A stretch of 48,896 bases of DNA from Streptomyces afghaniensis 772 (GTDB taxonomy: Bacteria > Actinomycetota > Actinomycetes > Streptomycetales > Streptomycetaceae): NCBI GenBank assembly GCA_000415505.1, contig KE354193.1:1-48896 (forward strand), read 5' to 3'. Under the pieces are notes generated by a model. It was not told the origin of the DNA. It made no database searches and was given only the letters and a program-made list of their open reading frames with translations. The position numbers and the translations under genes are program-made. How positions within the stretch are numbered: position 1 is the stretch's first letter; each line of letters opens with the position of its first letter. Shown here one piece after another: positions 1-9,684 of the stretch.

Positions 1-1606
1 GCACGCTGTACCTGGCCACGTCGTTCGTCGTTCTTCGTCATCGGCGGCGTGATGGCGCTGTTCATGCGCGCCGAGCTCGCCCGGCCCGGTCTGCAGATCA
101 TGTCGAACGAGCAGTTCAACCAGGCGTTCACGATGCACGGCACGATCATGCTGCTGATGTTCGCGACGCCGCTGTTCGCCGGCTTCGCGAACTGGATCAT
201 GCCGCTGCAGATCGGCGCGCCGGACGTGGCGTTCCCCCGGCTGAACATGTTCGCCTACTGGCTGTACCTGTTCGGCTCGCTCATCGCCGTCGGGGGCTTC
301 CTCACGCCGCAGGGCGCGGCCGACTTCGGCTGGTTCGCCTACAGCCCGCTCTCGGACGCGGTCCGCTCCCCGGGCATCGGCGCCGACATGTGGATCATGG
401 GTCTGGCCTTCTCCGGCTTCGGCACCATCCTCGGCTCGGTCAACTTCATCACCACGATCATCTGCATGCGCGCCCCGGGCATGACCATGTTCCGCATGCC
501 GATCTTCACCTGGAACGTGCTGCTGACCGGTGTGCTGGTCCTGCTGGCCTTCCCGGTCCTGGCCGCGGCGCTACTTCGCCCTGGAGGCGGACCGCAAGTT
601 CGGTGCGCACGTCTTCGACTCCGCCAACGGCGGCGCGTTGTTGTGGCAACACCTCTTCTGGTTCTTCGGCCATCCAGAGGTGTACATCATCGCGCTGCCG
701 TTCTTCGGCATCATCTCCGAGGTCATTCCGGTCTTCTCCCGCAAGCCGATGTTCGGTTACACGGGTCTGATCGGCGCGACCATCGCGATCGCGGGTCTGT
801 CCGTGACGGTGTGGGCGCACCACATGTACGTCACCGGCGGTGTGCTGCTGCCGTTCTTCTCCTTCATGACCTTCCTGATCGCGGTCCCGACCGGTGTGAA
901 GTTCTTCAACTGGATCGGCACCATGTGGAAGGGCTCGCTGTCCTTCGAGACACCGATGCTGTGGGCGACCGGCTTCCTCATCACCTTCACCTTCGGTGGT
1001 CTGACCGGTGTCATCCTGGCTTCGCCGCCGATGGACTTCCACGTCTCCGACTCGTACTTCGTGGTGGCCCACTTCCACTACGTCGTCTTCGGCACCGTGG
1101 TCTTCGCGATGTTCTCCGGCTTCCACTTCTGGTGGCCGAAGTGGACCGGCAAGATGCTGGACGAGCGCCTCGGCAAGATCACCTTCTGGACGCTGTTCAT
1201 CGGCTTCCACGGCACGTTCCTCGTCCAGCACTGGCTGGGTGCCGAGGGCATGCCGCGCCGGTACGCGGACTACCTCGCGGCCGACGGCTTCACCGCGCTG
1301 AACACGATCTCGACGATCAGCTCGTTCCTGCTCGGCATGTCGATCCTGCCGTTCTTCTACAACGTGTGGAAGACGGCCAAGTACGGCAAGCCGGTCGGCG
1401 TCGACGACCCGTGGGGCTACGGCCGCTCCCTGGAGTGGGCGACCTCCTGCCCGCCGCCGCGGCACAACTTCATCACCATGCCGCGGATCCGCAGTGAATC
1501 CCCGGCGTTCGACCTGCACCACCCGGAGATCGCCGCCCTCGACCAGCTCGAGAACGTCGGTCACGGCGAGAAGGCCATCGCTGGTGGCAAGGAGGCCGGC
1601 AAGTGA
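1..1606 (+). CDS. ctaD: Cytochrome c oxidase subunit I (aa3-type), 5'-truncated and frameshifted as sequenced
   Basis: This is the catalytic haem-copper subunit of the terminal aa3 oxidase, a polytopic membrane protein that reduces O2 and pumps protons. The gene enters from the left edge, so its N-terminus is missing. Visible family features are FTMHG (low-spin haem ligand), GHPEVY (CuB histidine and the cross-linked Tyr), WAHHMY (CuB histidine pair) and VAHFHYV (haem ligands). The reading frame breaks twice. Frame 3 encodes TLYLATSFV up to about base 29 and then jumps to frame 1 ([11 protein letters not shown]). At about 571-575 it jumps to frame 2 ([10 protein letters not shown]). Each break fits one extra base. 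Because the protein reads normally across both breaks, sequencing error is likelier than a true pseudogene. The stop overlaps the ctaF start as GTGA. Confidence 0.93.
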
Positions 1607-2001
1607 AGATCCAGGGCAAGATGTTCATGTGGCTGAGCGTCTTCGTCCTCGCCATGGCGGTCGTCTATGGCGTGTGGTCGAAGGAGCCGGCCGGTACCAC
1701 GGCCCTCTTCCTGGCCTTCGGCCTGTGCATCATGATCGGCTTCTACCTCGGCTTCACGGCCAAGCGGGTCGACGTCGGTGCGCAGGACAACAAGGAGGCG
1801 GACGTCGCGGACGACGCCGGCGAGGTCGGGTTCTTCAGCCCGCACAGCTGGCAGCCGCTCTCGCTGGCCATCGGTGGCGCCCTCGCCTTCCTGTCGATCG
1901 CGATCGGCTGGTGGCTGATGTACTTCTCGCTGCCGATCATCCTGGTCGGCATCTGGGGCTGGGTCTTCGAGTACTACCGCGGTGAGAACCGCACCCAGTA
2001 A
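1603..2001 (+). CDS. ctaF: Cytochrome c oxidase subunit IV (actinobacterial CtaF)
   Basis: This is the small accessory subunit IV of the actinobacterial aa3 oxidase, 132 aa. Hydrophobic segments lie at about residues 7-25, 32-50, 86-105 and 106-124, which gives the expected four-helix membrane protein. The GTG start overlaps the ctaD stop (GTGA), so translational coupling and a shared ctaDF transcript are expected. A strong hairpin with a T-run follows the stop. It is assigned by sequence character and by its fixed position behind ctaD; there is no catalytic motif to check. Confidence 0.9.
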   Translation: MKIQGKMFMWLSVFVLAMAVVYGVWSKEPAGTTALFLAFGLCIMIGFYLGFTAKRVDVGAQDNKEADVADDAGEVGFFSPHSWQPLSLAIGGALAFLSIAIGWWLMYFSLPIILVGIWGWVFEYYRGENRTQ

Positions 2002-2019
2002 CACGAGCCGAGCGCTCCA

Positions 2020-2062
2020 GGGCCCGGACACTCCGCAAGGAGCGTCCGGGCCCCTGCTTTTT
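2020..2062 (+). terminator. Rho-independent terminator after ctaF
   Basis: The arms GGGCCCGGAC-ACTCC (2020-2034) and GGAGC-GTCCGGGCCC (2039-2053) pair around a GCAA loop, and CTTTTT follows at 2057-2062. It closes the ctaDF transcript and separates it from the downstream lipoprotein gene. Confidence 0.85.
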
Positions 2063-2132
2063 GCCGCAATCCGTGTCACTCGTACGAGTCACCCGGCGTG
2101 CCACAGTTGACGCGGCTTCCTAGCGTGAGGTC

Positions 2133-3383
2133 ATGAGCCACACAGCGATCTCCCGCCCCGTCGTCAGCTGCGCGCTGCTGGTGATAGCCCTCTGCGCGGG
2201 CGTCACCGCCTGCGGCTCCGACGGCAACCCGCTCTCCCACCGCCCCTACGACGCGGCGGACCAGATCTCCTTCAACGGCCCCTCCGAGGGCCGCAAGAAG
2301 GCCGACCCGGACAAGCCCCTGGAAGTGGTCGCCGAGGACTCCGACGGGCGCATCACGGACGTCACGGCCCACGACGCCTCCGGACGCTACGTGGCCGGCG
2401 AACTCGCCGCCGACGGCGGCCGCTGGCACAGCACCTCACCGCTCGCCGCCAACGCCAGCTACACGGTGCGGGTGAGCACCGAGGACGAGGACGGGGCGCC
2501 CGGCCGCAAGGTCCTCACCTTCGACACCGGCAAGCCCACCGCCAACAAGCGGCTGAACGTCACCTTCGGCCCCAAGGCGGGCACCTACGGCGTCGGCCAG
2601 CCCATCACGGCCGAGCTGAGCCAGCCGGTCAAGGACAGATCCCAGCGGGCCGTCGTCGAACGGGCCCTGAAGGTCTCCTCCATGCCCGCAACGGACGGCG
2701 CATGGCACTGGGTGGACGACAAGAAGCTCCACTACCGCCCGAAGGACTACTGGCCCACACAGGCCACCATCCAGGTCCGCAGCAACCTGGAGGGCATCAA
2801 GATCGGCGACCGTATGCGGGGCGGCAAGGCCAAGCCGCTGACGATCAGCACGGCCGACAAGGTCATAGCCGTCACGGACGCCGCGGCCCACCAGATGACC
2901 GTCTACAAGAACGACGAGATCGTCCGGCAGATCCCGGTCACCACGGGCATGCCCGGCTACGACACCCGCAACGGCGTCAAGGTCGTCCTGGCCAAGGAAG
3001 GCACCGTCCGGATGACCAGCGCCAGCATCGGCGCCTCGGACTTCTACGACCTGATCGTCCACCACTCCGTGCGGGTCACCAACAGCGGCGAGTACGTCCA
3101 CGCCGCCCCCTGGTCCGTCGGCTCCCAGGGCTACGCCAACGTCAGTCACGGTTGCACCGGCATGAGCACCGAGAACGCCGCGTGGTTCTACGAGACCATC
3201 CGCGAGGGCGACATCGTCAAGGTCATAAACTCCGGCGGCGACTCGATGCCCGCCTTCGGCAACGGCTTCGGCGACTGGAACCTCGAGTGGAAGCAGTGGC
3301 GCACAGGCAGCGCCCTGACAGCCGGCACCCCGGAGGGCCCGACACCAGCCGACAGAGCCCGTCTACGCCCGCAGAGTGTCTGA
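2133..3383 (+). CDS. Lipoprotein L,D-transpeptidase (YkuD domain)
   Basis: This 416-aa exported enzyme is predicted to make 3-3 peptidoglycan cross-links. A lipoprotein signal ends in the lipobox V-T-A-C with Cys27, so the protein should be anchored to the outer face of the membrane. Residues about 55-240 look like two Ig-like domains, as in the mycobacterial LppS/LdtMt2 group. The YkuD domain covers about 243-366 and carries His323 (YVHAAPW) and the catalytic SHGCTGMS motif with His339 and Cys341. The C-terminal tail is Gly/Pro/Thr-rich. It is monocistronic between the ctaF terminator and a dispersed repeat. No convincing Shine-Dalgarno sequence precedes the ATG; TAGCGT lies 6 nt upstream. 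Confidence 0.92.
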   Translation: MSHTAISRPVVSCALLVIALCAGVTACGSDGNPLSHRPYDAADQISFNGPSEGRKKADPDKPLEVVAEDSDGRITDVTAHDASGRYVAGELAADGGRWHSTSPLAANASYTVRVSTEDEDGAPGRKVLTFDTGKPTANKRLNVTFGPKAGTYGVGQPITAELSQPVKDRSQRAVVERALKVSSMPATDGAWHWVDDKKLHYRPKDYWPTQATIQVRSNLEGIKIGDRMRGGKAKPLTISTADKVIAVTDAAAHQMTVYKNDEIVRQIPVTTGMPGYDTRNGVKVVLAKEGTVRMTSASIGASDFYDLIVHHSVRVTNSGEYVHAAPWSVGSQGYANVSHGCTGMSTENAAWFYETIREGDIVKVINSGGDSMPAFGNGFGDWNLEWKQWRTGSALTAGTPEGPTPADRARLRPQSV

Positions 3384-3384
3384 A

Positions 3385-3450
3385 CGCCCTCAGGGGCATC
3401 GCCCCAGGGGCGCGGGGAACTGCGCGACGAGCCACGCACCACCCGCAGGT
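3385..3450 (+). repeat. Dispersed intergenic repeat, copy A
   Basis: The core CTCAGGGGC...GCGGGGAACTGCGCGAC, followed by an AGCCACG..CCCGCA-like tail, begins 2 bp after the transpeptidase stop. This copy contains an extra GCATCGCCCCAGGG insertion within the core. Related copies lie near 13820, 27396, 32641 (reverse) and 35548. It probably forms a structured 3' element; its function is unknown. Confidence 0.75.
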
Positions 3451-3477
3451 CGCCACCCAACCGGACGTCCCGAGCTC

Positions 3478-3879
3478 CTAGGCGTTCAAAGCCGCCCTCG
3501 ACCGCAACAGGGAAGCCAACGCCGCAGCAAACTCCACCGGCTCCACCGGCAACGTCACCGCCGATTCAGCGCGACTCCAGGTCGCGAGCCACGCATCCTG
3601 CGGCCGCCCCATGAGCAGCAGCACCGGAGGACAGTCGAACACCTCGTCCTTGATCTGCCGGCACAGCCCCATGCCCCCCATCGGCACGGCCTCACCGTCC
3701 AGCACACAGACGTCGATCCCACCCCGGCCCAGCTCCCTGAGCACCGCGTCCGGAGTCGCACACTCCACGAACTCCACCGGAGGAACGTCCGGCGCCGGCC
3801 GCCGCCCCGTGGCGAGCCGTACCTGTTCGCGGGTGTTGGAGTCGTCGCTGTAGACCAGCACCGTGGCGGTCGGCTGCAT
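3478..3879 (-). CDS. Orphan receiver-like protein (degenerate response-regulator receiver)
   Basis: This 133-aa protein has the receiver-domain layout and no output domain. The acidic pair Asp12/Asp13 follows beta-1 (VLVYSDD), and Asp61 sits at the end of beta-3 (VCVLD) as the candidate phosphoacceptor. The conserved Ser/Thr after beta-4 is replaced by Met90-Gly91, and the invariant Lys of beta-5 is replaced by Leu110 (VTLP). It may therefore be a pseudo-receiver that signals without normal phosphorylation. The ATG has a good ribosome site (GGAGG, about 6 nt upstream). It is divergent from ctaE across 145 bp, which hints at a regulatory link to the oxidase, but no partner is visible. Confidence 0.75.
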   Translation of the reverse strand: MQPTATVLVYSDDSNTREQVRLATGRRPAPDVPPVEFVECATPDAVLRELGRGGIDVCVLDGEAVPMGGMGLCRQIKDEVFDCPPVLLLMGRPQDAWLATWSRAESAVTLPVEPVEFAAALASLLRSRAALNA

Positions 3880-4024
3880 TGTTCCTCCGTGACGTCAGCG
3901 TCGTAAGGACAGGCCCGTTGGGCCGGATGCTACTCCCTTGAACACCACGTCAACACCGGTACGACCGGCTTAGACACTCCGAACGGCACCCCCCGGAGTG
4001 AGGGCGGGATAAGCGACCGACATA

Positions 4025-4645
4025 ATGTCGGTCGTGGCGACAGCAACGACAGTAGAAACCGGGCACGCGCACCCGTCGGTCAATCGGCCGAACCTCACCA
4101 GCGTCGGAACCATCATCTGGCTGAGTTCCGAGCTGATGTTCTTCGCGGCCCTCTTCGCGATGTACTTCACCCTGCGATCGGTGACGGGTCCCGATCACTG
4201 GAAGGAGATGGCTGCCCATCTCAACTTCCCGTTCTCGGCGACGAACACCACGATCCTGGTGCTCTCCTCACTCACCTGCCAGCTCGGCGTCTTCGCCGCC
4301 GAGCGCGGTGACGTGAAGAAGCTCCGGATGTGGTTCATCGTCACCTTCGTGATGGGTGCGATCTTCATCGGCGGTCAGGTCTTCGAGTACACCGAGCTGG
4401 TCAAGGACGCGGGCCTGTCCCTGTCCTCCGACCCGTACGGCTCGGTCTTCTACCTGACCACCGGCTTCCACGGCCTGCATGTGACGGGCGGACTCATCGC
4501 CTTCCTGCTGGTCCTGGGCCGGACCTACGCGGCCCGGAGGTTCACCCACGAGCAGGCGACCGCCGCGATCGTCGTGTCCTACTACTGGCACTTCGTCGAT
4601 GTCGTCTGGATCGGCCTCTTCGCCACGATCTACATGATCAAGTAG
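4025..4645 (+). CDS. ctaE: Cytochrome c oxidase subunit III
   Basis: This is subunit III of the aa3 oxidase, 206 aa, a membrane protein that supports O2 entry and proton uptake. It has about five hydrophobic helices, the usual number for the short bacterial form. Family motifs are visible: [39 protein letters not shown] (the FHGLHV signature) and [11 protein letters not shown] near the C-terminus. An alternative GTG start at 4034 would remove three residues. It heads the ctaE-qcrCAB operon, with qcrC following after 77 bp, as in other actinobacteria where the bc1 complex and aa3 oxidase form a supercomplex. Confidence 0.95.
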   Translation: MSVVATATTVETGHAHPSVNRPNLTSVGTIIWLSSELMFFAALFAMYFTLRSVTGPDHWKEMAAHLNFPFSATNTTILVLSSLTCQLGVFAAERGDVKKLRMWFIVTFVMGAIFIGGQVFEYTELVKDAGLSLSSDPYGSVFYLTTGFHGLHVTGGLIAFLLVLGRTYAARRFTHEQATAAIVVSYYWHFVDVVWIGLFATIYMIK

Positions 4646-4722
4646 CGGGACCGCAGCGCGCGCCCGACGAGGCACGCATCCCAGAAGCACCGACGCAGAA
4701 GATCCTGACACCGGGGTAATCC

Positions 4723-5535
4723 GTGAAAAAGCTCTCCGCACGACGACGCCACCCGTTGGCGGCGGTCGTCGTCCTACTCCTCGCGCTGCTCTTCAGCGGG
4801 GGGCTGTACGCCGTGTTCGCACCCACGAGCAAGGCTGAGGCCGACGAAACCGCCCAGTCCCTCACCATCGAGGAGGGCAAGAAGCTCTACTCGGTCGGCT
4901 GCGCCAGTTGCCACGGCACCGGCGGTCAGGGCACCTCCGACGGGCCGAGCCTGGTGGGTGTGGGCGCCGCCGCCGTCGACTTCCAGGTGGCCACCGGCCG
5001 TATGCCGGCCGCCACCTCCCAGGGCCCGCAGGTCCCGAAGAAGAAGAACGTCTACAGCCAGGCCGAGATCGACCAGCTCGCGGCCTACATCGCCTCGCTG
5101 GGCGCCGGTCCTGCCATCCCGACGGAGGAGCAGTACGGCCCCCAGGGTGCCGACATCGCCAAGGGCGGTGAGCTGTTCCGCACCAACTGCGCGCAGTGCC
5201 ACAACTTCACCGGCAAGGGCGGTGCGCTGACGCACGGCAAGTACGCGCCGACCCTTGAGGGTGTCGCCCCCAAGCACATCTACGAGGCCATGGAGACCGG
5301 CCCGCAGAACATGCCCTCCTTCCCCGACACCACGCTGTCGGAGAAGAACAAGAAGGACATCATCGCGTACCTGGACGCGGTCAACAGCAGCAAGTCCGAG
5401 AGCCCCGGCGGCCTCGAGCTCGGCGGCCTCGGGCCGGTCAGCGAGGGCCTGTTCGGCTGGATCTTCGGTCTCGGCGGGCTGATCGCCGTCGCCGTGTGGG
5501 TCGCCGCCCGGACCGCAAAGGCCAAGAAGTCATGA
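4723..5535 (+). CDS. qcrC: Di-haem cytochrome c subunit of the bc1 complex
   Basis: This 270-aa membrane-anchored cytochrome cc passes electrons from the Rieske protein directly to the aa3 oxidase, replacing a soluble cytochrome c. It has an N-terminal hydrophobic segment (about 11-32) and a C-terminal anchor (about 244-263). Two c-type haem sites are present, Cys60-x-x-Cys63-His64 and Cys156-x-x-Cys159-His160, with probable axial Met94 (GRMPA) and Met197 (NMPSF). The start is GTG. The stop overlaps the qcrA start as ATGA, so the genes are probably coupled. Haem attachment requires the external face of the membrane. Confidence 0.96.
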   Translation: MKKLSARRRHPLAAVVVLLLALLFSGGLYAVFAPTSKAEADETAQSLTIEEGKKLYSVGCASCHGTGGQGTSDGPSLVGVGAAAVDFQVATGRMPAATSQGPQVPKKKNVYSQAEIDQLAAYIASLGAGPAIPTEEQYGPQGADIAKGGELFRTNCAQCHNFTGKGGALTHGKYAPTLEGVAPKHIYEAMETGPQNMPSFPDTTLSEKNKKDIIAYLDAVNSSKSESPGGLELGGLGPVSEGLFGWIFGLGGLIAVAVWVAARTAKAKKS

Positions 5536-6610
5536 GTAGCCAAGACATTCCAGAAGAGAACCTGCCTGCTGAGCAGTCCGAGCAGACCGCAGGACATGAC
5601 GAGCACGGGCACGGGGCGCTGAGCCCCACGGACGAGCACCCGTTCGCCGACCCGGGCCTTCCCCCCACGAGCACCGCATCCAGGACGTCGACGAGCGGGC
5701 CGCCAAGCGGTCCGAGCGCTCGGTCGCCCTGATGTTCACGGTGTCGATGCTGGCCACCATCGCCTTCATCGCCGCGTTCGTGGCGATCCCGGTCGACAAG
5801 TCGGTCTACATCTTCCCGCTGGGCCACATCAGCGCGCTGAACTTCGCGCTGGGCATGACGCTCGGCATCGCGCTGTTCTGCATCGGCGCGGGCGCGGTCC
5901 ACTGGGCCCGCACCCTGATGTCGGACGTGGAGATCGCCGACGAGCGGCACCCGATCGAGGCGGAGCCCGAGGTTCGCGAGAAGGTCTTCGCGGACTTCCA
6001 GCAGGGCGCCAAGGAGTCCGCGCTCGGCCGCCGCAAGCTGATCCGCAACACCATGTTCGGCGCGCTCACGCTGGTGCCGCTCTCCGGTGTCGTGCTGCTG
6101 CGCGACCTCGGCCCGCTGCCCGAGGACAAGCTGCGTCACACGCTCTGGTCCAAGGGCAAGCTGCTCGTCAACATGAACACGAACGAGCCGCTGCGTCCGT
6201 CGGACGTCGCGGTCGGCTCGCTGACCTTCGCCAAGCCCGAGGGCCTGGAGGAGCACGACCACGAGTTCCAGAACGAGATCGCCAAGGCCGCCCTGATGAT
6301 CGTCCGGATCCAGCCGGAGAACATCAAGGACAAGCGCGAGCTCGAGTGGTCGCACGAGGGCATCGTCGCGTACTCGAAGATCTGCACCCACGTCGGTTGC
6401 CCGATCTCCCTGTACGAGCAGCAGACGCACCACGTGCTCTGCCCGTGCCACCAGTCCACCTTCGACCTCTCCGACGGTGCCCGAGTGATCTTCGGTCCCG
6501 CCGGTCACGCCCTGCCGCAGCTCCGCATCGGCGTGAACGACGAGGGCTATCTTGAGGCGCTCGGCGACTTCGACGAGCCCGTCGGCCCTGCTTTCTGGGA
6601 GCGCGGATGA
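5532..6610 (+). CDS. qcrA: Rieske iron-sulfur subunit of the bc1 complex, frameshifted as sequenced
   Basis: This subunit accepts electrons from quinol at the Qo site. The ATG overlaps the qcrC stop and begins MSSQDIPEENLP. The frame fails at the C6 run 5661-5666, where one missing C would restore continuity from FADPGLPP into HEHRIQDVDERAAKR and the long downstream frame. The restored protein is about 359 aa. It has three hydrophobic segments before the Rieske fold, the actinobacterial arrangement. Cluster ligands are in CTHVGC (first Cys codon at 6383) and CPCH about 20 residues later; the remaining cysteines form the disulfide. The stop overlaps qcrB as ATGA. A homopolymer sequencing error is the likeliest cause of the break. 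Confidence 0.93.
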
Positions 6611-8229
6611 GCACTGCACAAGACCGACGCAAGGCGCCCGCCGGAGAGCGGGTCGCCGACTGGGCCGACGGCCGCCTGGGGATCTACTCCCTGGCCAAGG
6701 CCAACATGCGCAAGATCTTCCCGGACCACTGGTCCTTCATGCTGGGTGAGATCTGCCTCTACAGCTTCATCATCATCATCCTGACGGGTGTGTACCTGAC
6801 GCTGTTCTTCCACCCGTCGATGAACGAGGTGGAGTACCACGGCAGTTACGTCCCGCTCCAGGGGCAGCTGATGTCGGAGGCGTTCGCCTCCACGCTGGAC
6901 ATCAGCTTCGACGTGCGCGGCGGTCTGCTCATCCGGCAGATCCACCACTGGGCGGCGATCATCTTCCTCGCCGGCATGTTCGTGCACATGATGCGCGTCT
7001 TCTTCACCGGCGCGTTCCGCAAGCCGCGCGAGATCAACTGGCTGTTCGGCTTCCTGCTGTTCGTCCTGGGCATGTTCACCGGTTTCACCGGCTACTCGCT
7101 CCCGGACGACCTGCTCTCCGGCACCGGTGTCCGCTTCACGCAGGGCGCGATCCTGTCCGTGCCGATCGTCGGCACGTACATCTCGATGTTCCTGTTCGGC
7201 GGGGAGTTCCCGGGTACCGACTTCGTCGCCCGGTTCTACTCGATCCACATCCTGCTGCTGCCGGGCATCATGCTCGGGCTCGTGGTCGGCCACCTGATCC
7301 TGGTCTTCTACCACAAGCACACGCAGTTCGCGGGTCCCGGCCGGACCAACAAGAACGTCGTCGGCATGCCGCTGCTGCCGGTCTACATGGCCAAGGCCGG
7401 AGGCTTCTTCTTCCTGGTCTTCGGTGTCATCGCGGCCCTCGCCGGCATCGCGACCGTCAACCCCATCTGGGTCCTGGGCCCCTACCGGCCCGACCAGGTG
7501 TCGACCGGCGCGCAGCCCGACTGGTACATGGGCTTCGCCGAGGGTCTGGTCCGGGCGATGCCGGGCTGGGAGATCAACTTCTGGGGTCACACGCTCGTCC
7601 TGGGCGTGTTCATCCCGCTGGTCCTCTTCGGCCTGTTCCTCGGGATCATCGCCCTCTACCCGTTCATCGAGTCGTGGGTCACCGGGGACAAGCGCGAGCA
7701 CCACATCCTGGACCGCCCGCGCAACGCCCCGACGCGCACCGCCTTCGGTGTCGCGTGGGTCACCGGCTACATGATCATGCTGATCGGCGGTGGCAACGAC
7801 ATCGTCGCCACCCACTTCCACCTGTCGATCAACGCGGTCACCTGGTTCGTCCGGATCGGGTTCTTCGCCGGGCCGGTCCTCGCGTTCATCGTCACCAAGC
7901 GCATCTGCCTCGGCCTCCAGCGCCGGGACAAGGAGAAGGTGCTGCACGGCCGCGAGTCGGGCATCATCAAGCGCCTGCCGCACGGTGAGTTCATCGAGGT
8001 GCACGAGCCGCTCAGCCAGGAGCAGATGTACACGCTCACGGCGCACGAGCAGTACGAGCCGGTCGAGATCGGCCCGACGGTCGACGAGAACGGTGTCGAG
8101 CGCAAGGTGAAGGGCTCCGAGAAGCTGCGCGCCAAGCTCAGCGAGTCCTACTACGGCGAGGGAGCCCAGATCCCGAAGCCGACCGCCGAGGAGTACCGGG
8201 AGATCACGAGCGGCCACGGCCACCACTGA
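6607..8229 (+). CDS. qcrB: Cytochrome b subunit of the bc1 complex
   Basis: This 540-aa polytopic subunit binds two b haems and the quinol-oxidation and quinone-reduction sites. Probable haem histidines are in RQIHHWAA (113/114), FVHMM (127), YSIHILL (214) and VGHLIL (229). The Qo-site PEWY signature appears as PDWY (304-307), the usual actinobacterial variant. A soluble C-terminal extension of about 110 residues follows the last helix, also typical of the phylum. The start overlaps qcrA (ATGA), and a 15-bp hairpin follows the stop, so this is the last gene of the ctaE-qcrCAB unit. Confidence 0.97.
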   Translation: MSTAQDRRKAPAGERVADWADGRLGIYSLAKANMRKIFPDHWSFMLGEICLYSFIIIILTGVYLTLFFHPSMNEVEYHGSYVPLQGQLMSEAFASTLDISFDVRGGLLIRQIHHWAAIIFLAGMFVHMMRVFFTGAFRKPREINWLFGFLLFVLGMFTGFTGYSLPDDLLSGTGVRFTQGAILSVPIVGTYISMFLFGGEFPGTDFVARFYSIHILLLPGIMLGLVVGHLILVFYHKHTQFAGPGRTNKNVVGMPLLPVYMAKAGGFFFLVFGVIAALAGIATVNPIWVLGPYRPDQVSTGAQPDWYMGFAEGLVRAMPGWEINFWGHTLVLGVFIPLVLFGLFLGIIALYPFIESWVTGDKREHHILDRPRNAPTRTAFGVAWVTGYMIMLIGGGNDIVATHFHLSINAVTWFVRIGFFAGPVLAFIVTKRICLGLQRRDKEKVLHGRESGIIKRLPHGEFIEVHEPLSQEQMYTLTAHEQYEPVEIGPTVDENGVERKVKGSEKLRAKLSESYYGEGAQIPKPTAEEYREITSGHGHH

Positions 8230-8250
8230 TCACTGCTTCGCCACGCCACT

Positions 8251-8285
8251 GAAGGGCCCCGTCCGATGTTCGGACGGGGCCCTTC
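8251..8285 (+). terminator. Hairpin terminator after qcrB
   Basis: A perfect 15-bp stem (GAAGGGCCCCGTCCG, 8251-8265, with its complement at 8271-8285) closes a 5-nt loop. There is no U-run, which is common for terminators of GC-rich actinomycetes. It sits 22 bp after the qcrB stop. Confidence 0.8.
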
Positions 8286-8365
8286 GCGCTGCCCCGGGCT
8301 GGATAGGGTGGACCTCGTTGAGACTCTCGTCCCGTAGTGCGGGACGCCTGACCCTGGAGCGGCTT

Positions 8366-9430
8366 ATGAGCGCTGTGACCCCCGCTGGAGGCGACACCGC
8401 GGCGGGCCGCTCCTGGCCCCTGCTGTTGAACGGTCTGCTGGACCGCCGGGACCTGACCGCCGACGACACCGCGTGGGCGATGGACCTGATCATGCGCGGC
8501 GAGGCGACGGACGCCCAGATCGCCGGACTCGTGGTGGCGCTGCGGGCCAAGGGCGAGACCGTCGAGGAGATCGCCGGATTCGTCCGGGCGATGTACGAGC
8601 ACGCGAACGTGATCGAGGTGCCGGGCCCGGCCGTCGACATCGTCGGCACGGGCGGCGACGGGGCGAAGACCGTCAACATCTCCACGATGTCGGCGATCGT
8701 CATCGCCGGCACCGGTGCCAAGGTCGTCAAGCACGGCAACCGCGCGGCGTCGTCGGCGTCCGGGGCGTCCGACGTGCTGGAGAAGCTCGGCGTCAACCTG
8801 GAGCTGCCGACGCACCGGGTGGCCCGGGTCGCCGAGGAGGCCGGGATCACCTTCTGCTTCGCGGCGAAGTTCCACCCGGCGATGCGCCACGTGGGCGCCG
8901 CACGCGGCCAGTTGGGCATCCGGACGATCTTCAACGTCCTCGGTCCGCTGACCAACCCCGCGAGGGTGCGGGCCCAGGCAGTCGGAGTCGCGGACCCGCG
9001 CATGGCACCGATCGTCGCGGGCGTCTTCGCCGAGCGCGGCCACTCGTCCCTGGTCTTCCGGGGGGACGACGGCCTCGACGAACTGACCACCACCGCCACG
9101 TCCAGAGTGTGGGTCGTGCGCGACGGCAAGGTGACCGAGGAGGCCTTCGACCCGCGCGACGTGGGCCTCGAACTCGTCCCCGTGGAGGCCCTGCGCGGTG
9201 CGGACGCCTCCTACAACGCGGAGGTCGCCCGCCGGCTGCTGGACGGCGAGACGGGCCCGGTGCGCGACGCGGTCCTGCTGAACTCGGCGGCGGCCCTGGT
9301 GGCCCTCGATCCCGGCCCGGGGACGCTGGCCGAGCAGATCCGCGCCGGCATGGCGAAGGCGGCCGAATCGATCGACTCCGGGGCCGCCAAGCGGACCCTG
9401 GAGCGGTGGGTGGCGGCGAGCAACGCGTAG
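8366..9430 (+). CDS. trpD: Anthranilate phosphoribosyltransferase
   Basis: This enzyme transfers the phosphoribosyl group of PRPP to anthranilate, the second step from chorismate to tryptophan. The protein is 354 aa from the ATG at 8366. A TTG 16 codons upstream keeps the frame open, but the ATG has a nearby GGAG and gives the family length. Motifs are [14 protein letters not shown] (the PRPP/Mg loop), KHGNRAASS and the LGPLTNP segment. It stands alone here, away from trpEG at 42-44 kb, so tryptophan genes are scattered. TAGGGT at about 8304 upstream may be a -10 element. Confidence 0.95.
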   Translation: MSAVTPAGGDTAAGRSWPLLLNGLLDRRDLTADDTAWAMDLIMRGEATDAQIAGLVVALRAKGETVEEIAGFVRAMYEHANVIEVPGPAVDIVGTGGDGAKTVNISTMSAIVIAGTGAKVVKHGNRAASSASGASDVLEKLGVNLELPTHRVARVAEEAGITFCFAAKFHPAMRHVGAARGQLGIRTIFNVLGPLTNPARVRAQAVGVADPRMAPIVAGVFAERGHSSLVFRGDDGLDELTTTATSRVWVVRDGKVTEEAFDPRDVGLELVPVEALRGADASYNAEVARRLLDGETGPVRDAVLLNSAAALVALDPGPGTLAEQIRAGMAKAAESIDSGAAKRTLERWVAASNA

Positions 9431-9506
9431 GGCTGTCCGACGCCGGGTGTCCCGCAATCCGGACGCGGGTTGCGGGACCTCGATCATTCTCGTAGGTTCC
9501 TTTCCA

Positions 9507-9612
9507 GGTCATGAGTGACAGTCATGAGGCCCCGGCCGACTGTCCGGCAACCCTCCGTCCGTGGCGGGGTGCCCCGGGTGAAGACCAGGCCGCAGGCAGC
9601 GAGGTCTGCGGC
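9507..9612 (+). promoter_or_regulatory. SAM-IV riboswitch
   Basis: The conserved core runs from GGTCATGAGTG (9507) through CCGGCAACCCTCC and GGGGTGCCCCGGGTGA to GACC (9583-9586). P1 pairs GGTC with GACC. P2 pairs GACAGTC (9516-9522) with GACTGTC (9538-9544). A further hairpin GCCGCAG/CTGCGGC (9589-9595 and 9606-9612) follows. This matches the actinobacterial SAM-IV aptamer, which senses S-adenosylmethionine and represses sulfur genes. It lies about 200 bp before the cysteine-desulfurase-like gene. Confidence 0.85.
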
Positions 9613-9618
9613 AAGCGC

Positions 9619-9643
9619 GGACCCCTCGCGAAACCAGGGGTCC
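9619..9643 (+). other. Hairpin between riboswitch aptamer and gene (possible expression platform)
   Basis: GGACCCCT (9619-9626) pairs with AGGGGTCC (9636-9643) around a 9-nt loop just after the aptamer. There is no clear T-run. It may act as part of the SAM-IV expression platform. Confidence 0.45.
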
Positions 9644-9663
9644 TGGTCGTCGAGGAGTTTCCC

Positions 9664-9684
9664 GTGAATCAGCGAATGCGTTAG
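9664..9684 (+). CDS. Possible 6-codon leader ORF behind the SAM-IV riboswitch
   Basis: GTG-AAT-CAG-CGA-ATG-CGT-TAG would encode MNQRMR. It has a strong ribosome site, GAGGAG at 9652-9657, with 6-nt spacing. It lies between the aptamer and the desulfurase-like gene, 99 bp before that gene's start. Nothing in the peptide itself supports function; the case rests on the ribosome site and position. Confidence 0.4.
   Translation: MNQRMR

Noticed and set aside
8204-9487. 427-codon minus-strand open frame over trpD
   Set aside because: The translation is His/Arg/Gly-rich with no motifs; trpD on the plus strand is unambiguous.
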